The notes: a model not told the origin generated them from the sequence alone. 64,000 nucleotides of DNA from Kitasatospora sp. MMS16-BH015 (GCF_002943525.1 NZ_CP025394.1:7703001-7767000); one strand, 5' to 3'; numbered from the stretch's first letter, positions 41,744-50,648 are shown. Program-made: numbers and translations.

Positions 41744-42388
41744 TTGAAAGTCCTGACCGACAACTTCTCCACCTACTGGCACGGCTTCCTGGGCACCCTG
41801 GAGCTGACCGGGGTGAGCGCCCTGCTCGCCCTGGTGCTCGGGGTGCTGATGGCCGCCTGCCGGGTCTCGCCCGTCGGGCCGCTGCGCACGCTGGGCGCGG
41901 CCTGGGTCACGGTGCTGCGCAACACCCCGCTGACGCTGCTCTTCTTCATCGTGGTGCTGGGCCTGCCCCGGTTCGGGGTCTCGCTGCCGTTCTTCACCTT
42001 CGCGGTGCTGGCGCTGGGCTGCTACACCTCGGCCTTCGTCTGCGAGGCGCTGCGCTCGGGCATCAACACGGTGCCCACCGGTCAGGGCGAGGCGGCCCGC
42101 AGCCTCGGGATGACCTTCGGCCAGACCCTCGGCCTGGTGGTGCTCCCGCAGGCCTTCCGCTCGGTGATCGCCCCCGTGGGCAGCGTGATGATCGCGCTGG
42201 CGAAGAACACGGCGATCGCCGGCTCGTTCAGCGTGGTCGAGCTGCTCGGCACCTACCGGACCCTCAACGAGCTGGGCTACAGCATCATCTGGACCTTCGT
42301 CTGGATCGCCGTCGGCTACCTGGTCATCACCCTGGCGATCAGCGCCGTCTTCAACCTGATGGAGCGCAAGTGGGCGGTGGCCCGGTGA
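41744..42388 (+). CDS. amino-acid ABC importer permease (GluC-like)
   Basis: This 214-residue HisM/GlnP-type permease has five predicted helices and the cytoplasmic EAA-type loop GQGEAARSLGMTFGQTLGLV, followed by VLPQAFRSVIAP. It forms the membrane channel with the next permease. TTG start (TTGAAAGTCCTG) after GGGGG. The stop overlaps the GTG of the next gene. Confidence 0.92.
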   Translation: MKVLTDNFSTYWHGFLGTLELTGVSALLALVLGVLMAACRVSPVGPLRTLGAAWVTVLRNTPLTLLFFIVVLGLPRFGVSLPFFTFAVLALGCYTSAFVCEALRSGINTVPTGQGEAARSLGMTFGQTLGLVVLPQAFRSVIAPVGSVMIALAKNTAIAGSFSVVELLGTYRTLNELGYSIIWTFVWIAVGYLVITLAISAVFNLMERKWAVAR

Positions 42389-43260
42389 CCCGCACGGCGA
42401 GTGCGTCCGCGCTGTACGACGTCCCCGGCCCGAAGGCGGCCGCCCGGCACCGGCTGTACGGGGGGCTCGCCCTGCTCGGGCTGGCCGCCCTGCTCGGCTG
42501 GGTGGTCTGGGAGCTCTTCGACACCCACCAGTTCACCTACCAGAAGTGGATGCCCTTCGAGTACCAGGGCATCCAGCGGCTGCTGCTGCACGGCCTGGGC
42601 AACACCCTCAAGGCCTTCGGCCTCACCGTGCTCTTCGCGCTGCCCTTCGGCGCGCTGTTCGCCGCCGGCCGGCTCTCCGACCACCGGGTGGTGCGCTGGG
42701 CCTCGACGCTGGTGGTCGAGTTCTTCCGGGCGATGCCGCTGCTGGTGATGATCTTCTTCATCTTCGTCGCGATGAAGGTGCAGCCGCTCTGGGCGCTGGT
42801 CGCCGGGCTCACCCTCTACAACGGCTCGGTGCTGGCCGAGGTCTTCCGGGCCGGGGTGCTCGCGGTGCCGCGCGGGCAGCGGGAGGCCGCGTTCGCGCTC
42901 GGCCTGCGCAAGACCCAGGTGATGGCGTACGTGCTGGTGCCGCAGGCCAACCGGGCGATGCTGCCCAGCATCATCAGCCAGCTGGTGGTGGCGCTCAAGG
43001 ACACCTCGCTGGGCTTCTTGATCACCTACGAGGAGTTCCTGCACGCGGGCAAGCTGATCGCCACCAACCTGGACTACGACCTGCCGTTCATCCCGGTGGT
43101 GCTGGTGATCGCGCCGGTCTACATCGGGCTCTGCCTGCTGCTCTCCTGGCTGGCCCGCTGGGTCGAGCGACGCGGGCGGCGCAGCCCCCGGGTCAAGGGC
43201 GGGGCGCCGATGGCCAAGGCCGGGGTGGCGCTGGGGCTGCCGCCGGAGGCGCGGCAGTGA
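42385..43260 (+). CDS. amino-acid ABC importer permease (GluD-like)
   Basis: This 291-residue permease has an EAA loop GQREAAFALGLRKTQVMAYV and VLPQANRAMLPSIISQLVV. Compared with its partner it has about 60 extra residues at the N-terminus (including one more helix) and a basic C-terminal tail, as usual for GluD. GTG start in a GTGA overlap; an upstream in-frame GTG at 42370 is possible. It is the last gene of the uptake operon. Confidence 0.92.
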   Translation: MTRTASASALYDVPGPKAAARHRLYGGLALLGLAALLGWVVWELFDTHQFTYQKWMPFEYQGIQRLLLHGLGNTLKAFGLTVLFALPFGALFAAGRLSDHRVVRWASTLVVEFFRAMPLLVMIFFIFVAMKVQPLWALVAGLTLYNGSVLAEVFRAGVLAVPRGQREAAFALGLRKTQVMAYVLVPQANRAMLPSIISQLVVALKDTSLGFLITYEEFLHAGKLIATNLDYDLPFIPVVLVIAPVYIGLCLLLSWLARWVERRGRRSPRVKGGAPMAKAGVALGLPPEARQ

Positions 43261-43329
43261 GATCGTGACGGCGATGTTTCGACCTCCAAGCTGTGGTTGA
43301 GGAACTGGTTCACCACCCCAACTTCTGCT

Positions 43330-43335
43330 TATGAT
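43330..43335 (+). promoter_or_regulatory. possible -10 of a leaderless lysR transcript
   Basis: TATGAT lies only 6 bases before the GTG start of the LysR gene, and no Shine-Dalgarno is present. This spacing means transcription would begin at or next to the GTG, producing a leaderless mRNA, a common arrangement in streptomycetes. Confidence 0.55.
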
Positions 43336-43341
43336 TCCGAT

Positions 43342-44268
43342 GTGTTCGACTCACGGCACATCAAGACCTTCCACGAGGTGGTCAGCTCGGGTTCGTACTC
43401 GGCGGCCGCCCGGGCGCTGGGCTACACCCAGCCCGCCGTCACCCAGCAGATGAAGGCGCTGGAGCGCTCCGCCGGAGTGCCGCTCTTCACCCGGGCCGGC
43501 CGGGGCCTGCGGCTCACCGAGGCCGGCGAGGCGCTGGCCCGGCACGCCGAGACCATCCTCGGCAGTCTCACCGCCGCCCAGCAGCAGCTCGGCGCGCTGG
43601 CCCGGCTGCGGGCCGGCCGGGTGCGGATCTGCGCCTTTCCCAGCGCCAACGCCACCCTGATCCCCGAGGCCACCGCCCGGCTGCTGGCCGACCACCCCGG
43701 GGTGCGGGTCGAGCTGCTCGAGGCCGAGCCGCCCGAGTCGGTGCACCGGCTGCTGCGCGGGGAGTGCGACATCGCGCTGGCCTTCACCTACCCCGGCTCA
43801 CCAGGGGTGGTGAGCTCCGGCGCCGAGAACGGCCCGGAGGAGCTGGTGGAGATCCCGCTCCTGGAGGACCAGCTCACGGTGCTGCTCCCGGTCGGCCACC
43901 CCTTCGCCCGGCGGCACGCCGTGCGGCTCTGCGACCTCACCGAGGAGCGCTGGATCGCCGGCTGCCCGCGCTGCCGGGCCAACCTGCTGCAGATCTGCGC
44001 CGAGGACGGCTTCGCCCCCGACGTGGTCTTCACCACCGACGACAACCTGGCCGTGCAGAGCCTGGTGGCGGCCGGGGTCGGGGTCGCGCTGATGCCCTCA
44101 CTGGTGCTCTCCTTCCTGAGCCACCGGAAGGTGACCGGCCGTCTGGTGGAACCGCACGTGCGGCGGCGGGTCTGCGCGTACGTGCTGCGCGAGCACCTGC
44201 GGGTGCCGGCCACGGCGCTGGTGCTCGACGAGCTGCGGGCGGTGGCGGCGGCCCGGCAGGGGTGCTGA
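43342..44268 (+). CDS. LysR-family transcriptional regulator
   Basis: This 308-residue protein has an N-terminal winged HTH (IKTFHEVVSSGSYSAAARAL, TQPAVTQQMKALE) and a type-2 periplasmic-binding-like effector domain from about residue 90. The chosen GTG (FDSRHIKTF) fits the normal family start; upstream extension would be unusual. It most likely controls the downstream cysteine dioxygenase and YeiH genes about 100 bases away, or the preceding uptake operon. The effector is not readable. Confidence 0.92.
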   Translation: MFDSRHIKTFHEVVSSGSYSAAARALGYTQPAVTQQMKALERSAGVPLFTRAGRGLRLTEAGEALARHAETILGSLTAAQQQLGALARLRAGRVRICAFPSANATLIPEATARLLADHPGVRVELLEAEPPESVHRLLRGECDIALAFTYPGSPGVVSSGAENGPEELVEIPLLEDQLTVLLPVGHPFARRHAVRLCDLTEERWIAGCPRCRANLLQICAEDGFAPDVVFTTDDNLAVQSLVAAGVGVALMPSLVLSFLSHRKVTGRLVEPHVRRRVCAYVLREHLRVPATALVLDELRAVAAARQGC

Positions 44269-44375
44269 GCCCTGTTGGACAGGAGCACGCTTTCGCTGAC
44301 TGATAAGCAGATATTTGAAAACGGTGAACGAACTGTCGTTGGACGTGATGGCTGAACCGGTCGGACGCTGTCCAC

Positions 44376-44939
44376 ATGACGGAATCCGCCACCATCGGTG
44401 TCAGTCACCGCACCGACCGCATGCTCAGCCTGCTGGACGACCTGCGCGCCGTCGTCGGCCGGGGCCTCGCGCCCGAGCTGACGGCCTACCTGGCGGGTGA
44501 GGCGCTCGTCCCGTTCCTGGGCCGCGCCGATCTCCTCACCGCCGAGCAGCAGCTCGGCCACCCCGACCGCTACCGCCAGCACCTGGTGCACGCCGAGGCC
44601 GACGGCAGCTTCTCGCTGGTCGCCCTGGTCTGGCTGCCCGGCCAGGGCACCTCGATCCACGACCACCTGGCCTGGTGCACCACCGGCGTCCACCGCGGCC
44701 AGGAGACCGAACAGCGCTACCGCCTGGTCTCCGACGGCCGCACTGCCCACCTGGCCGCCACCGAGCGGGTGGTCAGCGGGGTCGGCGAGGTCTGCGGCTT
44801 CGCCCCGCCCGGCGACATCCACCGGGTCACCAACTCGGGCACCGAGACCGCCATCTCGCTGCACGTCTACGGCGCCGACATCGCCCGGATCGGCAGCAGC
44901 GTCCGCCGGGTCTACCGCCTGCCCTCCGAGGAGTGCTGA
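44376..44939 (+). CDS. cysteine dioxygenase type I
   Basis: This is a 187-residue cupin. Iron ligands are H95 and H97 in TSIHDHLAW and H149 in GDIHRVTN, matching the 3-His site of cysteine dioxygenases. It oxidises cysteine to cysteine sulfinate, which breaks down to sulfite. ATG start with no strong ribosome site. Seven bases after its stop comes a YeiH-type exporter gene. The pair suggests removal of sulfur oxyanions formed from cysteine. Confidence 0.9.
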   Translation: MTESATIGVSHRTDRMLSLLDDLRAVVGRGLAPELTAYLAGEALVPFLGRADLLTAEQQLGHPDRYRQHLVHAEADGSFSLVALVWLPGQGTSIHDHLAWCTTGVHRGQETEQRYRLVSDGRTAHLAATERVVSGVGEVCGFAPPGDIHRVTNSGTETAISLHVYGADIARIGSSVRRVYRLPSEEC

Positions 44940-44946
44940 GCCCGCG

Positions 44947-45996
44947 ATGGCACTGACCCTGCGGGCCGCCGCGCGTCCGACGGCCACCCCGACCACCCCG
45001 TCCGGCATGCGCCGGGACGCCCCCGGCCTGCTGCTCGCCGCCTGCGGGGTGGCCACCGCCTGGGGCGTGCACGCCGTGGCGCCCGTGGTGCCGCGGCTGA
45101 CCGCCGCCGTGCTGCTCGGGGTGGCCGCCGCCCACCTGCCGCTGCTGCGGCCGGTGGTCAAGGGCATCGCCCGGCCCGGGCTCTCGATGGCGGGCAAGCG
45201 GCTGATGCGGGCGGGCGTGGTGCTGCTCGGCCTCAAGCTCAGCCTGCACGACGTGGCCGGGCTCGGCTGGGCCACCGTGGCCATGGTGCTGAGCGTGGTG
45301 GCCGCCACCTTCTTCGGCACCCTCTGGCTCGGCCGCAGGCTCGGCCTGCCCGGCGACCAGCCGCTGCTGATCGCCACCGGCTACTCGATCTGCGGAGCCT
45401 CCGCGATCGGCGCCGTCAGCCAGGCCGTCGGCAGCGAGGAGGAGGACATCGCCTCCTCCGTCGCCCTGGTCACCCTCTGCGGCACCCTGGCCATCGCCGT
45501 CCTCCCGCTGCTCCAGCACCCGCTCGGCCTGGACGCCGACGCCTTCGGCCGCTGGGTCGGCGCCTCGGTGCACGACGTGGGCCAGGTGGTCGCCACCGGC
45601 CAGACCGCCGGCCCGGACGCCCTGCGCGAGGCCGTGCTGGTCAAACTGATGCGCGTCACCCTGCTCGCCCCCCTCACTGCCGGCGTCGGCCTCGCCCTGG
45701 CCCGCCGCCGCGAGGGCAGCCCGGCCACCGGCACCCGGCCCCCGCTGCTGCCGCTCTTCGTGGTCGGCTTCCTCGCGATGATCGTGCTGCGCACCCTGGT
45801 CGACCTCCCGGCCGGCCTGCTCTCGGGCGCCCAGAACGCCCAGGAACTGCTGCTCGCCTTCGCCCTGTTCGGCCTCGGCAGCGCCATCCACCTGCCCACC
45901 ATGGCCAAGACCGGCGGCCGGGTCGCCCTGCTGGGCCTGGCCTCCTGGGTGGTGGTGGCCGGGGTGAGCTACGGCGGAGTGCTGCTGACCGCTTAG
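44947..45996 (+). CDS. YeiH/UPF0324-family putative sulfate/sulfite exporter
   Basis: This 349-residue protein has about ten membrane helices and the UPF0324 landmarks: LMRAGVVLLGLKLSL, ATGYSICGASAIGAVSQAVG, GASVHDVGQVVATG and VKLMRVTLLAP. Members are annotated as putative sulfate exporters. It is directly downstream of cysteine dioxygenase, hence probably transporting its sulfur product. ATG start close behind the upstream stop; co-transcription is likely. Confidence 0.92.
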   Translation: MALTLRAAARPTATPTTPSGMRRDAPGLLLAACGVATAWGVHAVAPVVPRLTAAVLLGVAAAHLPLLRPVVKGIARPGLSMAGKRLMRAGVVLLGLKLSLHDVAGLGWATVAMVLSVVAATFFGTLWLGRRLGLPGDQPLLIATGYSICGASAIGAVSQAVGSEEEDIASSVALVTLCGTLAIAVLPLLQHPLGLDADAFGRWVGASVHDVGQVVATGQTAGPDALREAVLVKLMRVTLLAPLTAGVGLALARRREGSPATGTRPPLLPLFVVGFLAMIVLRTLVDLPAGLLSGAQNAQELLLAFALFGLGSAIHLPTMAKTGGRVALLGLASWVVVAGVSYGGVLLTA

Positions 45997-46033
45997 GGTG
46001 GGGTTTCCGTACCGCTCGGCCGAAGGACCCGTG

Positions 46034-46744
46034 ATGACCGACCCGTTCAGTGACCTCACCACCGTCCTCGACCGGGACGCGCTCGGGGCGCCGGAGGTGG
46101 TGGACCGGCGGGAGGGGCCGTACGGGGAGGTGGTGCTGCGGGAGCGCGGCGGGCAGTACGAGATCATCGCCAACGGCTGCTTCCTGATGGACACCGCCGA
46201 CGGGCGCTCGGAGCGGGTGCTGATCCAGGCGGCGTTGGACGCCCTGGGCGGCGAGGGCCGGTCGGTGCTGATCGGCGGGCTCGGGGTAGGGTTCTCGCTC
46301 GCGTACGCGGCGGCCGAGCCGCGCTGGGGGCGGATCGCGGTGGCCGAGCGGGAGGGGGCCATCATCGAGTGGCACCGCAGCGGCCCGCTGGCCGCCTTCT
46401 CCGAGCATGCCCTGGACGACCCCCGGGTGAGCGTGCTGCACGGTGACCTGGTCGCGTACCTGGCCGACACCGAGGACCGTTACGACGCGCTCTGCCTCGA
46501 CATCGACAACGGCCCGGACTGGACGGTCACCGACTCCAACGCCGGCCTGTACGGCCCGGACGGGCTGGCGAACGCGCAGAAGTGCCTCAACCCCGGTGGG
46601 GCGCTGGCGGTCTGGAGCGCGCAGCCCTCCCCGGCCTTCGAGCAGGCGCTGCGCGCTGCGGGCTTCACCGAGGTGCACACCGTGGAGATCCCGGTGCCGC
46701 GCGGCGTGCCCGATGTGGTCCACCTGGCCCGCCGCGCTGCCTGA
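46034..46744 (+). CDS. spermidine-synthase-like methyltransferase-fold protein
   Basis: This 236-residue protein has a Rossmann fold of the spermidine/spermine synthase type: SVLIGGLGVGFSLAYAAAE, RIAVAEREGAIIEWHR, VSVLHGDLVAYLAD, YDALCLDIDNGPDWTV. It is shorter than true polyamine synthases and lacks a clear N-terminal beta domain, so the reaction is uncertain. ATG with GAAGGA 6 bases upstream (a GTG 3 bases earlier is too close). It ends 8 bases from the chitinase stop on the other strand. Confidence 0.82.
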   Translation: MTDPFSDLTTVLDRDALGAPEVVDRREGPYGEVVLRERGGQYEIIANGCFLMDTADGRSERVLIQAALDALGGEGRSVLIGGLGVGFSLAYAAAEPRWGRIAVAEREGAIIEWHRSGPLAAFSEHALDDPRVSVLHGDLVAYLADTEDRYDALCLDIDNGPDWTVTDSNAGLYGPDGLANAQKCLNPGGALAVWSAQPSPAFEQALRAAGFTEVHTVEIPVPRGVPDVVHLARRAA

Positions 46745-46752
46745 TCGGCCCG

Positions 46753-48999
46753 TTACTTCAGCCCGTTGTCGACGGCCGCCATCAACTCCCCGTTGGGGGT
46801 GTCGCCGTCGAAGGACCAGACCATCGCGCCCGCCAGGCCCTGCTGCTTGATCCAGGCGGTCTTGCGGGCCATCTCGGTCGGGTCGTCGTAGGTGTAGAAG
46901 ACCGACCCGTTGTAGAGGTACGCGTAGCCCGCCACCGGGTCCCGGTAGATGGTGTAACCACCGCTGGTGGCCATGGACTTGAGCTTGTGGTAGTCCTCGT
47001 ACCCGTTCTCGTAGGTGCCCGGCGCCGGCCCGGTGGAGGTCTGGAACAGGCCGTGCGTGGAGCCCGCCGGGACGCCCGTCCAGCCCCGGCCGTAGAACGG
47101 GATGCCCAGGGTGAGCTTGCTCTTCGGGGCGCCGCCGTTGACGTAGGCGTTGACGGCGATCTCGGAGCTGAACTGGAACGGGCCCGGGTCACCGGCGGCC
47201 AGGTGCAGCGCCGACTGCTGGTTGGTGGTGGTCTCCCAGGCGCCGTGGTAGTCGTAGCCCTGGATGGTGGCGAAGTCGAACTGGCCGAACAGGCCCGGGA
47301 TGTCGATGCCCGCCGAGATCTTCGCCGGGTCGGCCGGGAGGAAGGCGCTCAGGGTGTAGTGCTTGCCGGTGGTGGCGCCCAGCGCGTCCAGCTGGCGGCG
47401 GAACTCCTGGGCCAGCAGCACGTAGTTGGCCTTGTCCGCCGGGTTGTAGACGTTGCCCAGGTGCCCGGCCGAGTTCGGCCACTCCCAGTCCAGGTCGATG
47501 CCGTCGAAGATGCCGGCCGCCGTGCCCGCCCCGCCCCGGCCGTCCATCGCGGGCAGGTTGCCCTTGAGGTAGAGGTCGATGCAGGAGCTGACCATCGCCT
47601 TGCGGCCCGCGTCGGTGGCCGCCGCGTCGGAGAACCACTTGCTGTAGGACCAACCCCCGATCGAGATCTGGATCCTGAGGTTGGGGTACTTGGCCTTGAG
47701 CTGCCTGAGCTGGTTGAAGTTGCCCGCCAGCGGCTGGTCCCAGGTGTCGGTGGTGCCGTTCACTGAGGCGCTGCCGTCCCAGCCCTTCTCGAAGTCCGCC
47801 CAGGCGTCACCGGCGCCGTCCCCCGCGTTCGGGTCCGAGTCGTTGCCGGCTGCGTGGTTGGTGATGAAGCACTTCTTGCTGGTCGGATCGATGTTGGCGA
47901 AGGCGTAGTTGAGCGTGCTGAGGCGGGCGGCGCTGCCGGAGGTGTCCAGCTGCTTCACGCTGTAGCCCCGGGCGTAGATGCTCCACTGGGTGAAGTACCC
48001 GATCTTCAGCGCCCCGCCCGGGGGGCCGCCCCCGGGCTGGGTGCGGGCCGTCACCGCGCCGGAGGCGGGGGAGGTGTTGCCGGCCGCGTCCCGGGCCTTC
48101 ACCGTGAAGGTGTACGGGGTGTCGGCCGCAAGTCCGCCCACGGTGGCGGAAGTCGAGGTGACCGTGGTGGCCAGGGCCGAGCCGTTGTACACGTCGTAGG
48201 CCGTCACCCCGACGTTGTCGCTGCTGGCCGCCCAGCCGAGCGAGACGCTGCTCGCGCTGGTGCCGGTCACCGTGGGCGTACCGGGCGCCGTCGGCGGCTG
48301 GCTGTCCGGCGGCGGGGGCTGCACCGTCACCGAGACCGGGCCGGCGGGTGTGGATCGGTTGCCCGCCGCGTCGAAGGCGACGACCGTGAAGGAGTACGTC
48401 CCGGCGGGCAGCCCGCTCACGGTGGCGCTGGTGCCGGTGACGGTCGCGGCCTTGGCCGAGCCGTTGAACACGTCGTACCCCGCCACGCCGACATTGTCGG
48501 AGCTGGCCGTCCAGCTGAGGCTCGCCGAGCCGTTGCCCGCCATGCCCTGCAGATTGCCGGGGCTGGTCGGCGGCTGGGTGTCGGTGCCCGAGCCGTCGCA
48601 GGGCTTGCCGTTCAACTTGCAGTTGAGCAGCGGGGCGTAGGCGCCGGAGTAGGCGATGTTGAAGCCGAAGTTGTACGTGCCGCCGGGCGCGATGCTCGTC
48701 TGCCAGCTCGGCGGTTTGACCGTCACGTGCGAGGCGGCCGCCGTGTAGGTCGCATTCCAGAGCGAGGCCACGGAGTTGGCGGCGGGCAGGTCGAATTCGA
48801 GCACCCAGTTGTTCAGCGCGCTCGTGGTGGCGTTGTTGATGGTGTAGCTGCCGCCGTAACCCGTGCCCCAGTCCTGGTCCTTGGCGAAGGCGGCGGTGGC
48901 CGTGGCGGCGTGGGCGGCGCTCGGCAGCGCGACCGCGAGGAAGGGGGCGAGCAGGGCACCTGCGGCGAGCAGGGGCAGGCGGTACCGACGTCTGCGCAT
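46753..48999 (-). CDS. secreted modular chitinase, GH18 with CBM2 and two FnIII domains
   Basis: This is a 748-residue secreted enzyme. Signal peptide 1-31 (cut near AAHA). A CBM2-type carbohydrate-binding domain covers about 32-135 (Cys127 and Cys134). Two fibronectin III domains lie at about 143-226 and 236-320, then a GH18 catalytic barrel from about 330. Catalytic motif D499-GI-D502-L-D504-W-E506, with the SxGG motif at S447. It splits chitin internally. ATG with GAGGAG upstream. A DasR-type operator and promoter sit about 120-160 bases upstream, so induction by chitin degradation products is expected. Confidence 0.95.
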   Translation of the reverse strand: MRRRRYRLPLLAAGALLAPFLAVALPSAAHAATATAAFAKDQDWGTGYGGSYTINNATTSALNNWVLEFDLPAANSVASLWNATYTAAASHVTVKPPSWQTSIAPGGTYNFGFNIAYSGAYAPLLNCKLNGKPCDGSGTDTQPPTSPGNLQGMAGNGSASLSWTASSDNVGVAGYDVFNGSAKAATVTGTSATVSGLPAGTYSFTVVAFDAAGNRSTPAGPVSVTVQPPPPDSQPPTAPGTPTVTGTSASSVSLGWAASSDNVGVTAYDVYNGSALATTVTSTSATVGGLAADTPYTFTVKARDAAGNTSPASGAVTARTQPGGGPPGGALKIGYFTQWSIYARGYSVKQLDTSGSAARLSTLNYAFANIDPTSKKCFITNHAAGNDSDPNAGDGAGDAWADFEKGWDGSASVNGTTDTWDQPLAGNFNQLRQLKAKYPNLRIQISIGGWSYSKWFSDAAATDAGRKAMVSSCIDLYLKGNLPAMDGRGGAGTAAGIFDGIDLDWEWPNSAGHLGNVYNPADKANYVLLAQEFRRQLDALGATTGKHYTLSAFLPADPAKISAGIDIPGLFGQFDFATIQGYDYHGAWETTTNQQSALHLAAGDPGPFQFSSEIAVNAYVNGGAPKSKLTLGIPFYGRGWTGVPAGSTHGLFQTSTGPAPGTYENGYEDYHKLKSMATSGGYTIYRDPVAGYAYLYNGSVFYTYDDPTEMARKTAWIKQQGLAGAMVWSFDGDTPNGELMAAVDNGLK

Positions 49000-49119
49000 G
49001 GGGGCGTGCTCCTCTACCTGTGGGGCGGTGTCAGGTGCGGGCCTGCCGGACCCTCGGCCCGGGCAGGGCGGAGCTGGGCCTCCGGGCCGTCGGGGTGCCA
49101 CGGAGGACGTGTTGCTTGG

Positions 49120-49148
49120 AGGGTAGGGACGCAACTGTGCCCTGGCAA
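49120..49148 (-). promoter_or_regulatory. chitinase promoter
   Basis: On the minus strand, TTGCCA (49148-49143) and TACCCT (49125-49120) are separated by exactly 17 bases, upstream of the chitinase start. This matches the layout of streptomycete chitinase promoters. Transcription would start near 49113 and give a leader of about 115 bases. Confidence 0.65.
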
Positions 49149-49149
49149 T

Positions 49150-49161
49150 AGGTCTGGACCA
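49150..49161 (-). promoter_or_regulatory. DasR-type operator/chitinase repeat
   Basis: The minus strand reads TGGTCCAGACCT, a near-palindrome that equals the 12-base element of Streptomyces chitinase promoters and fits the core of the DasR responsive element. It adjoins the -35 hexamer. Only one copy is visible here; the classical promoters have two. Confidence 0.7.
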
Positions 49162-49182
49162 CGCGCGAGGCGTCGGCGCCTC

Positions 49183-49226
49183 GGCCGTTCTCCGCGCCCG
49201 GCGTCACCGAGGCGCGGAGGACGGCC
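49183..49226 (-). terminator. terminator of the asparagine-synthetase remnant
   Basis: A 16-bp stem GGCCGTTCTCCGCGCC / GGCGCGGAGGACGGCC with one T-G wobble and a 12-base loop ends 7 bases past the stop of the broken gene. The terminator has outlived the gene. Confidence 0.65.
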
Positions 49227-49233
49227 GCCGGGA

Positions 49234-49785
49234 TCAGAGCTCGACGCGGACCCGGTACTCGGTGACCCAGGTGTTGAACTCGACGAGCCGCTCCAGCACG
49301 GCGCGGGCGCTCCAGGGGCCGCCGAAGCCGTACGAGCCGACCGGCAGGTCGAGCAGCTTGCGCACCTCGGCCTCGGAGACCAACTGCAGCACGGGGGTGC
49401 CCTCGACGAGGATGCCCTCGACCTTCTCGCGCAGGGCGACCTCGTAGGTGCGCCGCCCGACTCGGTGCTCGACCGCAAGAAGAACCCGTCCCCCTCCACC
49501 CAGAACCGTTCCCAGCGGGTGGGGTTGAGGTGCGTCAGCTCACGCATCCGCGCCGCGAGCCCGGTCTCGCCCTCCAGCCGGGGCACCTCGGCCAGGGCCT
49601 CGATGTAGCGCTCCTTCACTACTCGGTGAGCCCGAGCCTCGTCGTGGAACCAGGTGTAGCCGCCGAAGAGTCCGTCCGCCGCCTCGCCGGAGAGCGCGAC
49701 GGTCATCCGCTTCTTGAGCTCACGGCAGAGGATGAGCAGCGAGTACTCCATGGCGCCGGTGGAGACCGGCAGGTCCGGTGGCCGC
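49234..49785 (-). pseudogene. asparagine synthetase (AsnB-like) remnant
   Basis: Reading from about 49785 downward, one frame gives LPVSTGAMEYSLLILCREL and MTVALSGEAADGLFGGYTWF. The latter is the ATP-binding region of glutamine-dependent asparagine synthetases (normally SGEGADELFGGY). It continues through LAARMRELTHLNPTRWERFW to about 49470. The rest of the C-terminal domain (RVGRRTYEVALREKVEG, PVLQLVSEAEVRKLLDLP, LVEFNTWVTEYRVRVEL-stop) lies in a different frame. The N-terminal glutaminase domain and the usual DR-x-SM...EVRVPF block are missing. So this is a truncated, internally deleted and frameshifted gene, not functional as such. Confidence 0.8.
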
Positions 49786-49886
49786 GCGGCACCGGGGGCG
49801 GCGGGGTGCGGCAGCGGCCCCGGCGACCTGACAGAGGGCTCGACCGTTGATTGCCAAGGCTCGTGCGCGGACGCACATTCCATACC

Positions 49887-50648
49887 GTGGAACCGACGTC
49901 TCTCGACACAGACCCCCGGGCTGCACGGCACCCCTTACCGGCGCCCCGCCGCCCGACCCCCCTCCTGGTGATCGCGGGCTACGAGTTCGCGCTCACCGCC
50001 GGCATGCTCTTCACCGTGGTCACGGCCGTCCGCTGGATGGCCGGCCCCGGCACGCCGCTCGCCGCTCTACTGCCCGACCTGCGCTCCCAGTTGGTGGTGA
50101 TGGGGCTGCTGGTCGGCGGGATCGTCACCGCCGTGCTCGGCCCCTCCATGCGGCGGGAGACCGCCGGGCACCTCAACCCCGCGGTCAGCATCGGTCTGTG
50201 GCTGCTGCGCGTCTTTCCGGGCAAGGCGGTGCTGCCCTTCGTCGTGGCGCAGCTGACCGGCTCGCTCTGCGGGGTCGCGCTTGCCCGGCTGGTCTGGGGC
50301 GAGGCCGCCGCCGCGGTGGGCGAGGCCGCACTGGCCCCCGGCCCCGGCTGGGGCGCCGGCCGCGTGTTCCTGGCCGAGGCGGGGTCGATGGCCGTGATGA
50401 TGCTGGTCGTGGCCTGGTTCGGGACCCGACCGGCGCTGCTGCGCCGACTGCCGCCCGTCATGGGCGCCTGCGTGGCGGCCATGATCATCTTCCTCGGGCC
50501 GCTCTCCGGCGGCGGCGGGAACCCGGCGCGGCAGTTCGGGCCGGCCCTCGTCTCCGGTACGACCGGCCTGTTCTGGGTCTACCTGCTCGCGCCCGTCGCC
50601 GGATCGGTCCTCGCAGGCGCGGTGGCGGCGCTGGCGCGCCGCCGCTGA
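49887..50648 (+). CDS. aquaporin/MIP-family channel
   Basis: This is a protein of about 253 residues with six membrane helices. Two pore loops carry NPA: GHLNPAVSIGLW and GGGGNPARQFGPAL; the Arg after the second NPA is present. The second half motif GGNPAR resembles glycerol/water channels of actinobacteria. The start is uncertain: GTG here (EPTSLDTDPRAARH) or TTG at 49851. No ribosome site is clear, so the mRNA may be leaderless. Confidence 0.88.
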   Translation: MEPTSLDTDPRAARHPLPAPRRPTPLLVIAGYEFALTAGMLFTVVTAVRWMAGPGTPLAALLPDLRSQLVVMGLLVGGIVTAVLGPSMRRETAGHLNPAVSIGLWLLRVFPGKAVLPFVVAQLTGSLCGVALARLVWGEAAAAVGEAALAPGPGWGAGRVFLAEAGSMAVMMLVVAWFGTRPALLRRLPPVMGACVAAMIIFLGPLSGGGGNPARQFGPALVSGTTGLFWVYLLAPVAGSVLAGAVAALARRR

